Source: an uncultured Oscillospiraceae bacterium | GTDB taxonomy: Bacteria; Bacillota; Clostridia; Oscillospirales; Acutalibacteraceae | Assembly (NCBI GenBank): GCA_905193585.1 | Contig: CAJJPG010000116.1 | Location: 1-5,420, forward strand | Reading direction: 5' to 3' | DNA length: 5,420 bases | Shown: piece by piece, positions 1-5,420 of the stretch | Layout of the letters: every line of letters starts with the position of its first letter | How positions within the stretch are numbered: position 1 is the first letter of the stretch | Program-made: the position numbers and the translations under genes | Notes under the pieces: model-generated | Databases searched by the model: none | The model's input: the letters and a program-made list of their open reading frames with translations, nothing else | What the model was told of the DNA's origin: nothing

Positions 1-2
1 AT

Positions 3-362
3 TATTCAAAAACCTCGGTTAAAAATGAGGCAATTATTTCCGATATGACAAACGTTCCGTCTAAATATCTTACCTTTATAAAGGGCGACCGCCCCTACAG
101 CGTTATAAATAACCCCGCCAAGACAGACGGCTCTGTGTGCGTGCTTGTAAAGGAATCGTTCGGAAATGCGTTTGCGCCGTTCTTAGTTCCAAATTATCAA
201 ACCGTTTATATTATAGACTACCGCTATTTTGCTAACGTTGACAGCCGCGGAATAGCACAGTTCTGCACGGACGTAAAGGCGACTGACCTGCTGTTTTTAA
301 ATAATATTTCGGCAACGCGCAATAAAGACCTTGTAAACTCAATAAACGCACTGGTAAGATAA
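3..362 (+). CDS. DHHW-family (AlgX/AlgJ-like SGNH) protein, C-terminal fragment
   Basis: The reading frame is open from the left edge and ends at TAA 360-362, so this is the last 119 residues of a longer protein; the first in-frame ATG (45) is internal and not a convincing start. The segment has the pattern I associate with the C-terminal part of clostridial DHHW proteins: a 'FIKGDRPYSVINNP' strand, then 'LVKESFGNAFAPFLVPNY', then 'VYIIDYRYF'. In the AlgX/AlgJ-like SGNH fold the serine after the acidic residue (codon 156-158 here) would be the candidate nucleophile; most relatives I recall have Asp-Ser where this has Glu-Ser. The name-giving DHHW motif would lie upstream, outside the window. 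Such proteins often accompany MBOAT-type acyltransferases and are thought to help O-acetylate extracellular polymers; that role is inference here. No terminator is visible between its stop and the next promoter. Confidence 0.75.
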   Translation, partial: YSKTSVKNEAIISDMTNVPSKYLTFIKGDRPYSVINNPAKTDGSVCVLVKESFGNAFAPFLVPNYQTVYIIDYRYFANVDSRGIAQFCTDVKATDLLFLNNISATRNKDLVNSINALVR

Positions 363-365
363 TAC

Positions 366-394
366 TTGACATTTTAAACGTACGGTGTTATTAT
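366..394 (+). promoter_or_regulatory. Sigma-A-type promoter of the pheST T-box transcript
   Basis: A perfect -35 box TTGACA (366-371) is separated by exactly 17 bases from a -10 box TATTAT (389-394, five of six consensus bases). It starts only four bases after the stop codon of the upstream gene and predicts transcription starting near 401, just ahead of T-box stem I. The alternative -10 TTATAA (391-396) would give a 19-base spacer and fits less well. Confidence 0.8.
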
Positions 395-400
395 AAGTAA

Positions 401-653
401 AAATGCAACGATAAAGGAAAGTAGCAAAACTTCCGCCTTTAAGAGAGCCTTTGCCGCGGCTGTAAGCGAGGGCAGGTATGGGTCTTGTGAAGTTCCCTTT
501 TGAGCAGCGCGGCGGAAAAATGCAGTAGGCGGCGACGGATGAACACCGTTATAGGTTCTAAAGAGTGTTTGCTCTCGGAGCGAAAATTACGGGTGGTACC
601 GCGGAGACTTTTTGTACTTCGTCCTGTTTATACAGGGCGGAGTTTATTTTTTT
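401..653 (+). ncRNA. T-box riboswitch leader, Phe (UUC) specific, controlling pheST
   Basis: This leader binds tRNA-Phe and lets transcription continue into pheST when the tRNA is uncharged. Stem I closes with TTCCGCC (431-437) pairing to GGCGGAA (511-517). The AGAGAG motif is at 442-447. The 3' side of the specifier loop reads GAAG-TTC-CC, placing a UUC Phe codon at 493-495, which agrees with the downstream gene. A small helix ACGG (535-538)/CCGT (546-549) and a stem AGAG (562-565)/CTCT (572-575) follow. The T-box core GGGTGGTACCGCGG is at 591-604; its TGGT (594-597) would pair with the free tRNA acceptor end. The antiterminator is GGAGCGAA (577-584, one bulged G) with TTCGTCC (618-624), which captures the 5' arm of the terminator at 616-643, so the two folds exclude each other. 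The 5' end is inferred from the promoter. Identification is firm; details of the upper part of stem I are not resolved by eye. Confidence 0.95.
616..653 (+). terminator. T-box intrinsic terminator (regulated attenuator)
   Basis: A 12-base-pair stem joins 616-627 (ACTTCGTCCTGT) to 632-643 (ACAGGGCGGAGT), with two G-U pairs and a four-base loop TTAT, followed by a T-rich run to 653. Bases 618-624 are shared with the antiterminator helix, so this hairpin should form when tRNA-Phe is charged and dissolve when uncharged tRNA is bound. Confidence 0.9.
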
Positions 654-657
654 GTGT

Positions 658-662
658 GGAGG
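658..662 (+). promoter_or_regulatory. Ribosome binding site that fixes the pheS start
   Basis: GGAGG lies seven bases before ATG 670, just after the T-run of the T-box terminator. The same frame is open further upstream to an ATG at 565, but that stretch lies inside the T-box antiterminator and terminator, so 670 is the real start. Confidence 0.9.
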
Positions 663-669
663 AAAGGCA

Positions 670-1689
670 ATGAAAGAGAAAATTGACGCCATAAGAGCGG
701 CGGCAAAAGCTGCCATTGAAAAAACGGCAAGCGAAAACGAAATTGAAGAATTAAGGGTAAAATACTTAGGTAAAAAGGGCGAGCTTACGGCAATGCTCAA
801 ACAAATGGGCTCGCTTTCCCCCGAGGAGCGCCCCGCTATGGGTCAGCTGGTAAACGAGGCTAAGCAAAAACTTGAAACGCTTATAGCCGAGAAAAAGGCG
901 GAAATGAAGCAAAAGGCCATAGAGGCAAAACTGAAAGCCGAAACGATTGATATCACCATGCCCGCAAAAGAGGTTAAAACGGGCGGCATACACCCGCTTA
1001 ATCACGTTGTAAACGATATGATTGATATTTTCCAATCTATGGGCTTTGACGTGGTAGACGGCCCCGAGGTTGAAACCGACCACTATAATTTTGAGTGCTT
1101 AAACGTTCCGACGGATCACCCCGCGCGCGATATGCAGGACACCTTCTATTTAGGCGAAAACCTGCTTTTGCGCACGCAGACCTCCGCCGCGCAGATAAGA
1201 ACAATGGAAACAAGAAAACCGCCGATACGCGTTATATGCCCCGGCAGAGTGTACCGCGCCGACGAGGTGGACGCGACCCATTCGCCCGTTTTCCACCAGC
1301 TTGAGGGTCTTGTGGTTGATAAGGGCATTACAATGTGCGACCTTAAAGGCGTGCTTGAGCAGTTTGCAAGGGAAATTTACGGCAAAGATACAAAGGTGCG
1401 TTTCCGCCCCTCGTTCTTCCCGTTTACAGAGCCGAGCGTTGAAGTGGACGTTTCGTGCAGCGAGTGCGGGGGCAAGGGCTGCCGCGTTTGCAAGGGCGCG
1501 GGCTGGATAGAAATTTTGGGCGCGGGTATGGTGCACCCGAACGTTCTGCGCTCCTGCGGAATCGACCCCGACGTTTACACGGGCTTTGCATTCGGCATAG
1601 GTATTGACCGGATTACCACAACACGCTATAAAATAAGCGATATCCGCCTGCTTTTCGAGAACGACAAGCGTTTCTTAGAGCAGTTTTAA
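670..1689 (+). CDS. pheS: Phenylalanine--tRNA ligase alpha subunit
   Basis: Catalytic subunit of the cytoplasmic alpha2-beta2 phenylalanyl-tRNA synthetase, which charges tRNA-Phe using ATP. The protein is 339 residues, the normal bacterial length. Residues 1-90 form the charged helical coiled-coil arm that contacts tRNA. The class II core follows: motif 1 around 108-160 (HPLNHV through DMQDTFYL), motif 2 around 187-215 (RVICPGRVYRADEVDATHSP, then FHQLEG), and motif 3 around 305-335 (GFAFGIGIDR through FENDKRFL). The phenylalanine pocket is recognisable in FPF (250-252) and in Ala307 of GFAFG, the residue that sets side-chain size selectivity in known PheS. Residues 263-274 carry a C-x2-C-x4-C-x2-C cluster inserted before the GAGMVHPNVL strand; from memory, Gram-positive PheS proteins often have this and E. 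coli lacks it. Expression is governed by the T-box leader; pheT follows 14 bases after the stop. Confidence 0.98.
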   Translation: MKEKIDAIRAAAKAAIEKTASENEIEELRVKYLGKKGELTAMLKQMGSLSPEERPAMGQLVNEAKQKLETLIAEKKAEMKQKAIEAKLKAETIDITMPAKEVKTGGIHPLNHVVNDMIDIFQSMGFDVVDGPEVETDHYNFECLNVPTDHPARDMQDTFYLGENLLLRTQTSAAQIRTMETRKPPIRVICPGRVYRADEVDATHSPVFHQLEGLVVDKGITMCDLKGVLEQFAREIYGKDTKVRFRPSFFPFTEPSVEVDVSCSECGGKGCRVCKGAGWIEILGAGMVHPNVLRSCGIDPDVYTGFAFGIGIDRITTTRYKISDIRLLFENDKRFLEQF

Positions 1690-1703
1690 GGGGGTAAAAA
1701 CAA

Positions 1704-4094
1704 ATGAAAATTTCACTTGAAGCTTTAAAAAGATATGTTGAAATAAACGTTCCCGTTGAGGAGCTTTGCGACCGTATGGTTATGGCGGGCTTTGAAATTG
1801 AGGAAATGGAAAAGCAGGGCGAAAACATTAAAAACGTTGTAGCCGCTAAAATTTTAAAAATAACTCCGCATGAAAACAGCGACCATTTGCAGATATGCCA
1901 AATGGACGTGGGTAATGATGAGCCTGTTCAAATTGTTACGGGCGCGCAGAATATACACGAGGGCGATTACGTTCCCGCCGCGCTTGATGACAGCTACCTG
2001 CCGAACGGCGCGCACATTGTAGCGGGCAAGCTGCGCGGCACCGAGTCAAACGGTATGCTCTGCTCGGGCGGCGAATTGTGCCTTACCGAGGCGGATTACG
2101 AGGGCGCCGCGGTTAACGGCATACTTATTTTAAAGGGCGAGCCGAAACCGGGCACCGACATGCGCGAGGTTTTGGGGCTTAACGATTATATAATAGACTT
2201 TAAAATTACCGCCAACCGACCCGATTGCAACTGCTTTTTAGGTGTTGCAAAGGAAATTTCGGTAGTGCTGGGCACCGAATTTAAAGCGCCCAAGCCGGAA
2301 TATAAAACTGTAGGACAGAATATATCTGATTATATAAGCATTGAAGTGCGCAATTTTGATTTATGCCCCCGCTATATAGGCAGGGTGGTTAAAAACCTGC
2401 GCATAAAGGAGTCGCCCGAGTGGATGAAAAAGGCGATAACCGCCTCGGGTATGCGCCCCATTAACAATATTGTTGATATTACAAACTTTGTAATGCTTGA
2501 AACGGGTCAGCCCATGCACGCCTTTAACTACAACGATATAGGCGGGCATAAAATAATCGTCCGCAATGCCGAAGATGGCGAGACTATAACCACGCTTGAC
2601 GGCACCAACCACAATTTGACCCCCGATATGCTTGTTATTGCAGACGGCGAAAAGCCCTCATGCCTTGCGGGTATAATGGGCGGTAAGGAAAGCGAAATTG
2701 AAAACGATACCACCGACCTGTTCTTAGAGTCGGCAAAATTCCGCCGCGATAACATACGTCACACGGGCAGGGCGCTCGGTATTCGCACCGAAGCCAGCGG
2801 CAGATACGAGCGCGGCGTTGATATTATGAACGTTTCCTACGCTATGGAGCGCGCTTTACAGCTTATTTCAGAGCTTGACGCGGGCGATATTATAGACGGC
2901 GAAATTGACCTTAACAACGGTCTGCCCGAGGAAAGAATTATAAACGTTACAACCGATAAAATTATGGAGCTTATCGGCGTAGACGTGCCCGATGAAAAAA
3001 TTGTTTCCATTTTAAACAGTCTGCATTTGCCCACCACCGCAAACGGCAAGGAGCTTACCGTGCGCGTGCCCTCTATACGCGATGACATTGAGGGCAGAGC
3101 CGATTTAGCCGAGGAGGTTATGCGGATTTACGGCTACGACCACATTATAGGCAAGCCGATGCGCGGCGACGTGGTGCGCGGCAAAAAGCTGCCCGAGCGT
3201 ATAAAGTGCGATAAAATAAAGGACTTTATGACCGCCGCGGGCGCCCGTGAAATTGCAACCTATTCATTTATAAGCTCCGCCGCTATTGATACCCTGCTTT
3301 TGGATGAAAACGATGAGCGCCGCAAACAAATCAAGATTATAAACCCGCTCGGCGACGAATACTCTACAATGCGCACCCAGCTTACAACAAGTATGCTGTC
3401 GGTTTTGGCAACCAACATCAACCGCAAGATAACAGACGGCAGATTTTACGAAATTTCAAAGCGTTTTATTGCAAAGCAGCTGCCCATAACCGAGCAGCCC
3501 GACGAGATACCCACAATGTCGGTGGGAATTTACGGCAAAGATGAAGATTTCTTCACCTTAAAGGGCATAATAGAGGGTGTAATGCGGCTTTGCGGCGCTC
3601 ATACGCAGTATGAGGTGAGCCATGAACCGTATCTCCACCCGGGCAGACAGGCGCTTGTAAAGGCGAACAATACGGTTGCAGCCGTTTTCGGCGAGCTGCA
3701 CCCGACAGTTGCCGCAGAATACGGTATTGACTGCCGTGTATACGTTGCGGAAATCAAGCTTGATGTATTGCTTAACATAAACAAGCGCAAAACCGTTTAC
3801 AAGCCGTTGCCGAAATTCCCTGCGGTTGAGCGCGATTTTGCAATGCTCTGCGATAAGGACTTACCCGTGGGAGCGCTTGAAAAGGCTATAACCAAGGGCG
3901 CGGGCAGACTGCTTGAAAGGCTGGAGCTTTTCGATGTATACTCCGGTTCGCAAATACCCGAGGGCAAAAAGAGCGTGGCTTACAGCGTATGGCTGAGGTC
4001 TGCCGACGCAACGCTTTCCGATAAAGATATTGATACGGTAAACGCCGCAATAATTAAAAATCTTGAAGGTGCGGGCGCAGAGCTCAGAAAATAG
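1704..4094 (+). CDS. pheT: Phenylalanine--tRNA ligase beta subunit
   Basis: Large subunit of phenylalanyl-tRNA synthetase, needed for tRNA binding and for hydrolysing mischarged Tyr-tRNA-Phe. It has 796 residues, full length for the bacterial type. Domains in order: an EMAP/OB-fold tRNA-binding domain (about 40-150, with NSDHLQICQ and GRVV-type strands), the B3/B4 editing domain (about 215-390, with RPINNIVDITNFV, QPMHAF, GIMGG and RTEASGRYERG), the B5 domain (about 411-480, ending VMRIYGYDHI), the catalytically inactive class II-like core (about 490-690), and the C-terminal ferredoxin-like anticodon-binding domain (703-796, FPAVERDFAML onward). Residues His272, Glu342, Thr362 and Ala364 appear to match the editing-site residues known from E. 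coli PheT, so editing is probably intact. The start is fixed by AAGGGGG (1688-1694) overlapping the pheS stop. It is cotranscribed with pheS; no terminator is seen after its TAG stop. Confidence 0.98.
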   Translation: MKISLEALKRYVEINVPVEELCDRMVMAGFEIEEMEKQGENIKNVVAAKILKITPHENSDHLQICQMDVGNDEPVQIVTGAQNIHEGDYVPAALDDSYLPNGAHIVAGKLRGTESNGMLCSGGELCLTEADYEGAAVNGILILKGEPKPGTDMREVLGLNDYIIDFKITANRPDCNCFLGVAKEISVVLGTEFKAPKPEYKTVGQNISDYISIEVRNFDLCPRYIGRVVKNLRIKESPEWMKKAITASGMRPINNIVDITNFVMLETGQPMHAFNYNDIGGHKIIVRNAEDGETITTLDGTNHNLTPDMLVIADGEKPSCLAGIMGGKESEIENDTTDLFLESAKFRRDNIRHTGRALGIRTEASGRYERGVDIMNVSYAMERALQLISELDAGDIIDGEIDLNNGLPEERIINVTTDKIMELIGVDVPDEKIVSILNSLHLPTTANGKELTVRVPSIRDDIEGRADLAEEVMRIYGYDHIIGKPMRGDVVRGKKLPERIKCDKIKDFMTAAGAREIATYSFISSAAIDTLLLDENDERRKQIKIINPLGDEYSTMRTQLTTSMLSVLATNINRKITDGRFYEISKRFIAKQLPITEQPDEIPTMSVGIYGKDEDFFTLKGIIEGVMRLCGAHTQYEVSHEPYLHPGRQALVKANNTVAAVFGELHPTVAAEYGIDCRVYVAEIKLDVLLNINKRKTVYKPLPKFPAVERDFAMLCDKDLPVGALEKAITKGAGRLLERLELFDVYSGSQIPEGKKSVAYSVWLRSADATLSDKDIDTVNAAIIKNLEGAGAELRK

Positions 4095-4097
4095 TGC

Positions 4098-4126
4098 TTG
4101 AACTTTTTTGAAAAAAGGTATAAAAT
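4098..4126 (+). promoter_or_regulatory. Predicted promoter for ireB and the zinc-finger gene
   Basis: TTGAAC (4098-4103) and TAAAAT (4121-4126) are 17 bases apart, a good sigma-A-type match, beginning four bases after the pheT stop. Predicted start of transcription is near 4133, giving a short leader of about 25 bases. The spacer holds a T6-G-A6 palindrome (4103-4117). Readthrough from pheST is also possible because no terminator separates them. Confidence 0.65.
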
Positions 4127-4156
4127 AATTATAAACAGTTGTGAGAGGTGTAATTT

Positions 4157-4402
4157 ATGAATGACAGAACAATGACCTTTTCAATAGGCGACCAGACAGA
4201 GCAGGAAATAAGGAATATTTTGACCCTGGTTTACGATGCGCTTAAAGAAAAAGGCTATAACCCGATAAATCAGATAGTCGGATATATTTTGTCCGAGGAC
4301 CCCACTTATATTACAACCCACAACAATGCGCGCAATCTTATAAGAAAAATCGACCGCGATACGCTTTTGCAGTCGCTTGTAAAATATTATTTAAGCGCGT
4401 AA
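4157..4402 (+). CDS. ireB: IreB/ReoM family regulatory phosphoprotein (UPF0297)
   Basis: An 81-residue cytoplasmic protein matching the UPF0297 family (IreB of Enterococcus, ReoM of Listeria, YrzL of Bacillus), whose hallmark 'EKGYNPINQIVGYILSEDP' is present at about 31-49, followed by 'NNARNLIRKIDRD' and a C-terminal 'LVKYYL'. In known members a threonine near the N-terminus is phosphorylated by a PASTA-type Ser/Thr kinase (IreK/PrkA), controlling cephalosporin resistance and ClpCP-dependent turnover of MurA in peptidoglycan synthesis. Here the N-terminus has Thr5 and Thr7; by the spacing to the following Gly-Asp, Thr5 is the likely equivalent of the phosphorylated Thr7 in ReoM/IreB. AGAGG at 4144-4148 sits eight bases before ATG. 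In many Firmicutes this gene lies between alaS and ruvX; here pheT is upstream and a membrane zinc-finger gene follows at 13 bases. Confidence 0.93.
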   Translation: MNDRTMTFSIGDQTEQEIRNILTLVYDALKEKGYNPINQIVGYILSEDPTYITTHNNARNLIRKIDRDTLLQSLVKYYLSA

Positions 4403-4415
4403 GGGGGATATTTGT

Positions 4416-4853
4416 ATGAAAAAGCTGCTTTACATTCTCCTTTTTCTGCAAATCATCAGCGGTGTATTCATCTTTTTTATGCTTATCGGCAGCGATGCCT
4501 TTACGGCTGTTCTTGCTGGGTTTATCTGTATTCTTCAAATAGCCCTTACCATTTCGGTAATACGCAATACCGAGGATATAGAGCAGTTAAACGAGGAAAC
4601 CACTTGGCTCAGAACAAAGCTCAAAGGGCTTGAGAATATAGTAAATCCCTATAATTCGCCGGAGTCTGCCGTACCGGCGGCATACCATGGCGAAGCCGCC
4701 CGCGGCACTTGGGAATGTGTAAAATGCGGCACGGTAAACAAGGCGGGAACGGACGCCTGCCAAAACTGCGGCGCCGCTTATTCGGCTGAAATCAACCCCA
4801 CAAGCAACCCATTTGCCAAAAAGAAACCGCGCGTAAGCAGGTTTGTAAAATAA
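4416..4853 (+). CDS. Membrane-anchored RanBP2-type zinc-finger protein, unknown function
   Basis: A 145-residue protein that I cannot assign to a named gene. Residues 4-24 and 29-49 form two hydrophobic membrane segments with only a short turn (GSDA) between them, so both ends should lie on the same side, probably the cytoplasm. Residues 51-76 (NTEDIEQLNEETTW onward) look like a short amphipathic or coiled-coil helix. After a flexible Pro/Ala-rich linker comes a zinc finger, W99-x-C101-x2-C104-x3-N108-x6-C115-x2-C118, which fits the RanBP2-type pattern exactly; a generic bacterial zinc ribbon is the alternative. The tail is basic (KKKPRVSRFVK). The start is set by AAGGGGG (4401-4407), overlapping the ireB stop, eight bases before ATG. 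It is very likely cotranslated with ireB and ends at a strong terminator. Finger targets could be RNA or protein; that is speculation. Confidence 0.85.
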   Translation: MKKLLYILLFLQIISGVFIFFMLIGSDAFTAVLAGFICILQIALTISVIRNTEDIEQLNEETTWLRTKLKGLENIVNPYNSPESAVPAAYHGEAARGTWECVKCGTVNKAGTDACQNCGAAYSAEINPTSNPFAKKKPRVSRFVK

Positions 4854-4868
4854 TTTTAAAAAGAAACA

Positions 4869-4914
4869 GCCGCTGAGAGTACCGTTTGCGGTAACTCTCA
4901 GCGGCATATTTTTT
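4869..4914 (+). terminator. Strong intrinsic terminator, probably bidirectional
   Basis: A perfect 12-base-pair stem (4869-4880 GCCGCTGAGAGT with 4894-4905) is extended by four inner pairs (ACCG 4881-4884 with CGGT 4889-4892) across one bulged A (4893), with loop TTTG. Six T's follow at 4909-4914. It ends the ireB/zinc-finger unit 15 bases after the stop. On the minus strand the stem is followed by TGTTTCTTTTT, so it can also end the convergent PAP2 transcript, whose stop lies 45 bases away. Confidence 0.92.
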
Positions 4915-4949
4915 ACTGAGCATTGTACCATGATTGTATTGTCTAAAGG

Positions 4950-5420
4950 TCAAATCGTTTTTTTCTCAAACCGTTTATAAATCTTATCCACAAGGAAACA
5001 GGCGAAAATACCTATAAACGCGCCGAGCAGGGCGCCCGCCAAAACATCTGTGGGGTAGTGCACATAAAGGTACAGGCGGGAAAGCGCTATTAAAACGGCG
5101 AGTACAAGCGCCGGAATACCGAAACGCTTATCCCTTATAAGCAGCACGGTTGCCGCCTCAAACGAAGCGAGCGTATGCCCCGAGGGGAACGAAAAGTCCG
5201 AAAGCGCCTTTACAAGCAGCTCTGCCTGCATTGCCGTATTAACGTCATAGGGTCTTGTCCGTGCAATGGCGTTTTTCAGTATTACATTCCCGATTATAAG
5301 CCCCAAAAGCAACGCAGTGCCCATCATAATGCCCGTTTTGCGGGTCTTTTTTATTCTTATAAGAATAAGCGCCACCGCACTCCCGAAAATGCCCTCATCG
5401 CCGACCATGGCCCATCTCCC
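4950..5420 (-). CDS. PAP2-family membrane phosphatase, N-terminus outside the window
   Basis: A type 2 phosphatidic acid phosphatase-like integral membrane enzyme. Counting from the internal Met at 5408, all three signature motifs are intact: K45-x6-R52-P53, P75-S-G-H78, and S110-R111-x5-H117-x3-D121, where His117 is the expected nucleophile and His78 the general acid in this family. Membrane segments are likely near 6-20, 27-46, 97-112 and 120-140. Substrates in relatives include undecaprenyl diphosphate, phosphatidylglycerol phosphate and phosphatidate; the sequence does not decide which. The frame stays open from Met 5408 to the right edge, and the family usually has some 30-40 more residues before the 'GDEGIFG' segment, so the true start is probably beyond the window. 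A GGGAG at 5416-5420 (read on the minus strand) seven bases before Met 5408 leaves a short form possible. It converges with the zinc-finger gene and shares its terminator. Confidence 0.9.
   Translation of the reverse strand, partial: GRWAMVGDEGIFGSAVALILIRIKKTRKTGIMMGTALLLGLIIGNVILKNAIARTRPYDVNTAMQAELLVKALSDFSFPSGHTLASFEAATVLLIRDKRFGIPALVLAVLIALSRLYLYVHYPTDVLAGALLGAFIGIFACFLVDKIYKRFEKKTI

Noticed and set aside
565..669. A 35-residue N-terminal extension of PheS from ATG 565
   Set aside because: It would be encoded by the T-box core and terminator, has no ribosome binding site, and resembles no PheS N-terminus; GGAGG at 658-662 supports ATG 670.
558..800. 80-residue minus-strand frame across the T-box leader and pheS start
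   Set aside because: It is antisense to a structured leader and conserved coding sequence, with nothing to support translation.
1150..1536. 128-residue minus-strand open frame opposite pheS
   Set aside because: It lies wholly inside a well-supported conserved gene, has no sensible ribosome binding site or family resemblance, and its His/Ala/Arg-rich composition is typical of an antisense shadow.
4412..4633. Overlapping plus-strand frame starting at ATG 4412
   Set aside because: It overlaps the zinc-finger gene in another frame and gives a low-likelihood protein rich in Tyr, Cys and His; the frame from 4416 has the good membrane segments and finger.
4587..4931. 114-residue minus-strand open frame opposite the zinc-finger gene and terminator
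   Set aside because: It runs through the strong terminator hairpin and antisense to a plausible gene with its own ribosome binding site; composition looks like a shadow.
1..5420. Mobile element, CRISPR array, tRNA/rRNA gene or defence system
   Set aside because: No direct repeat array, terminal inverted repeats, transposase, integrase or RNA-gene signature was seen; the genes are housekeeping or common clostridial families.

Overview
The window looks like a chromosomal segment from an anaerobic Gram-positive bacterium of the class Clostridia, possibly an Oscillospiraceae/Ruminococcaceae-type gut lineage. The grounds are a canonical T-box riboswitch in front of pheST, a small IreB/ReoM (UPF0297) protein, a DHHW-family protein end, strong AGGAGG-like ribosome binding sites, and moderate GC content with AT-rich intergenic DNA. 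The family assignment is inference; Firmicutes (Bacillota) is well supported.

Layout. Bases 3-362 hold the C-terminal end of a DHHW-type (AlgX/AlgJ-like SGNH) protein whose start lies outside the window. A near-consensus sigma-A-type promoter follows directly (366-394), then a T-box leader (about 401-653) with a UUC (Phe) specifier, the GGGTGGTACCGCGG T-box core, and mutually exclusive antiterminator and terminator helices. It controls pheS (670-1689) and pheT (1704-4094), the alpha and beta subunits of phenylalanyl-tRNA synthetase, 14 bases apart. A second promoter just after the pheT stop (4098-4126) drives ireB (4157-4402) and a small membrane-anchored zinc-finger protein of unknown role (4416-4853). 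A strong hairpin terminator (4869-4914), probably bidirectional, separates these from a convergent minus-strand PAP2-family membrane phosphatase (4950 to the right edge) whose N-terminus is cut off by the window.

How the genes work together. The T-box senses uncharged tRNA-Phe and allows readthrough into pheST when charging is low, a self-contained feedback loop. The ireB pair appears to be a separate unit linked to cell-wall/serine-threonine-kinase signalling (known for the family) plus an unknown membrane zinc-finger protein. The PAP2 phosphatase and the DHHW protein belong to neighbouring units that are only partly visible.

Most of the window is ordinary housekeeping DNA. I do not see a new defence, mobile or regulatory system. 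The least explained item is the membrane zinc-finger protein, which matches the RanBP2-type finger pattern exactly and is paired with ireB.
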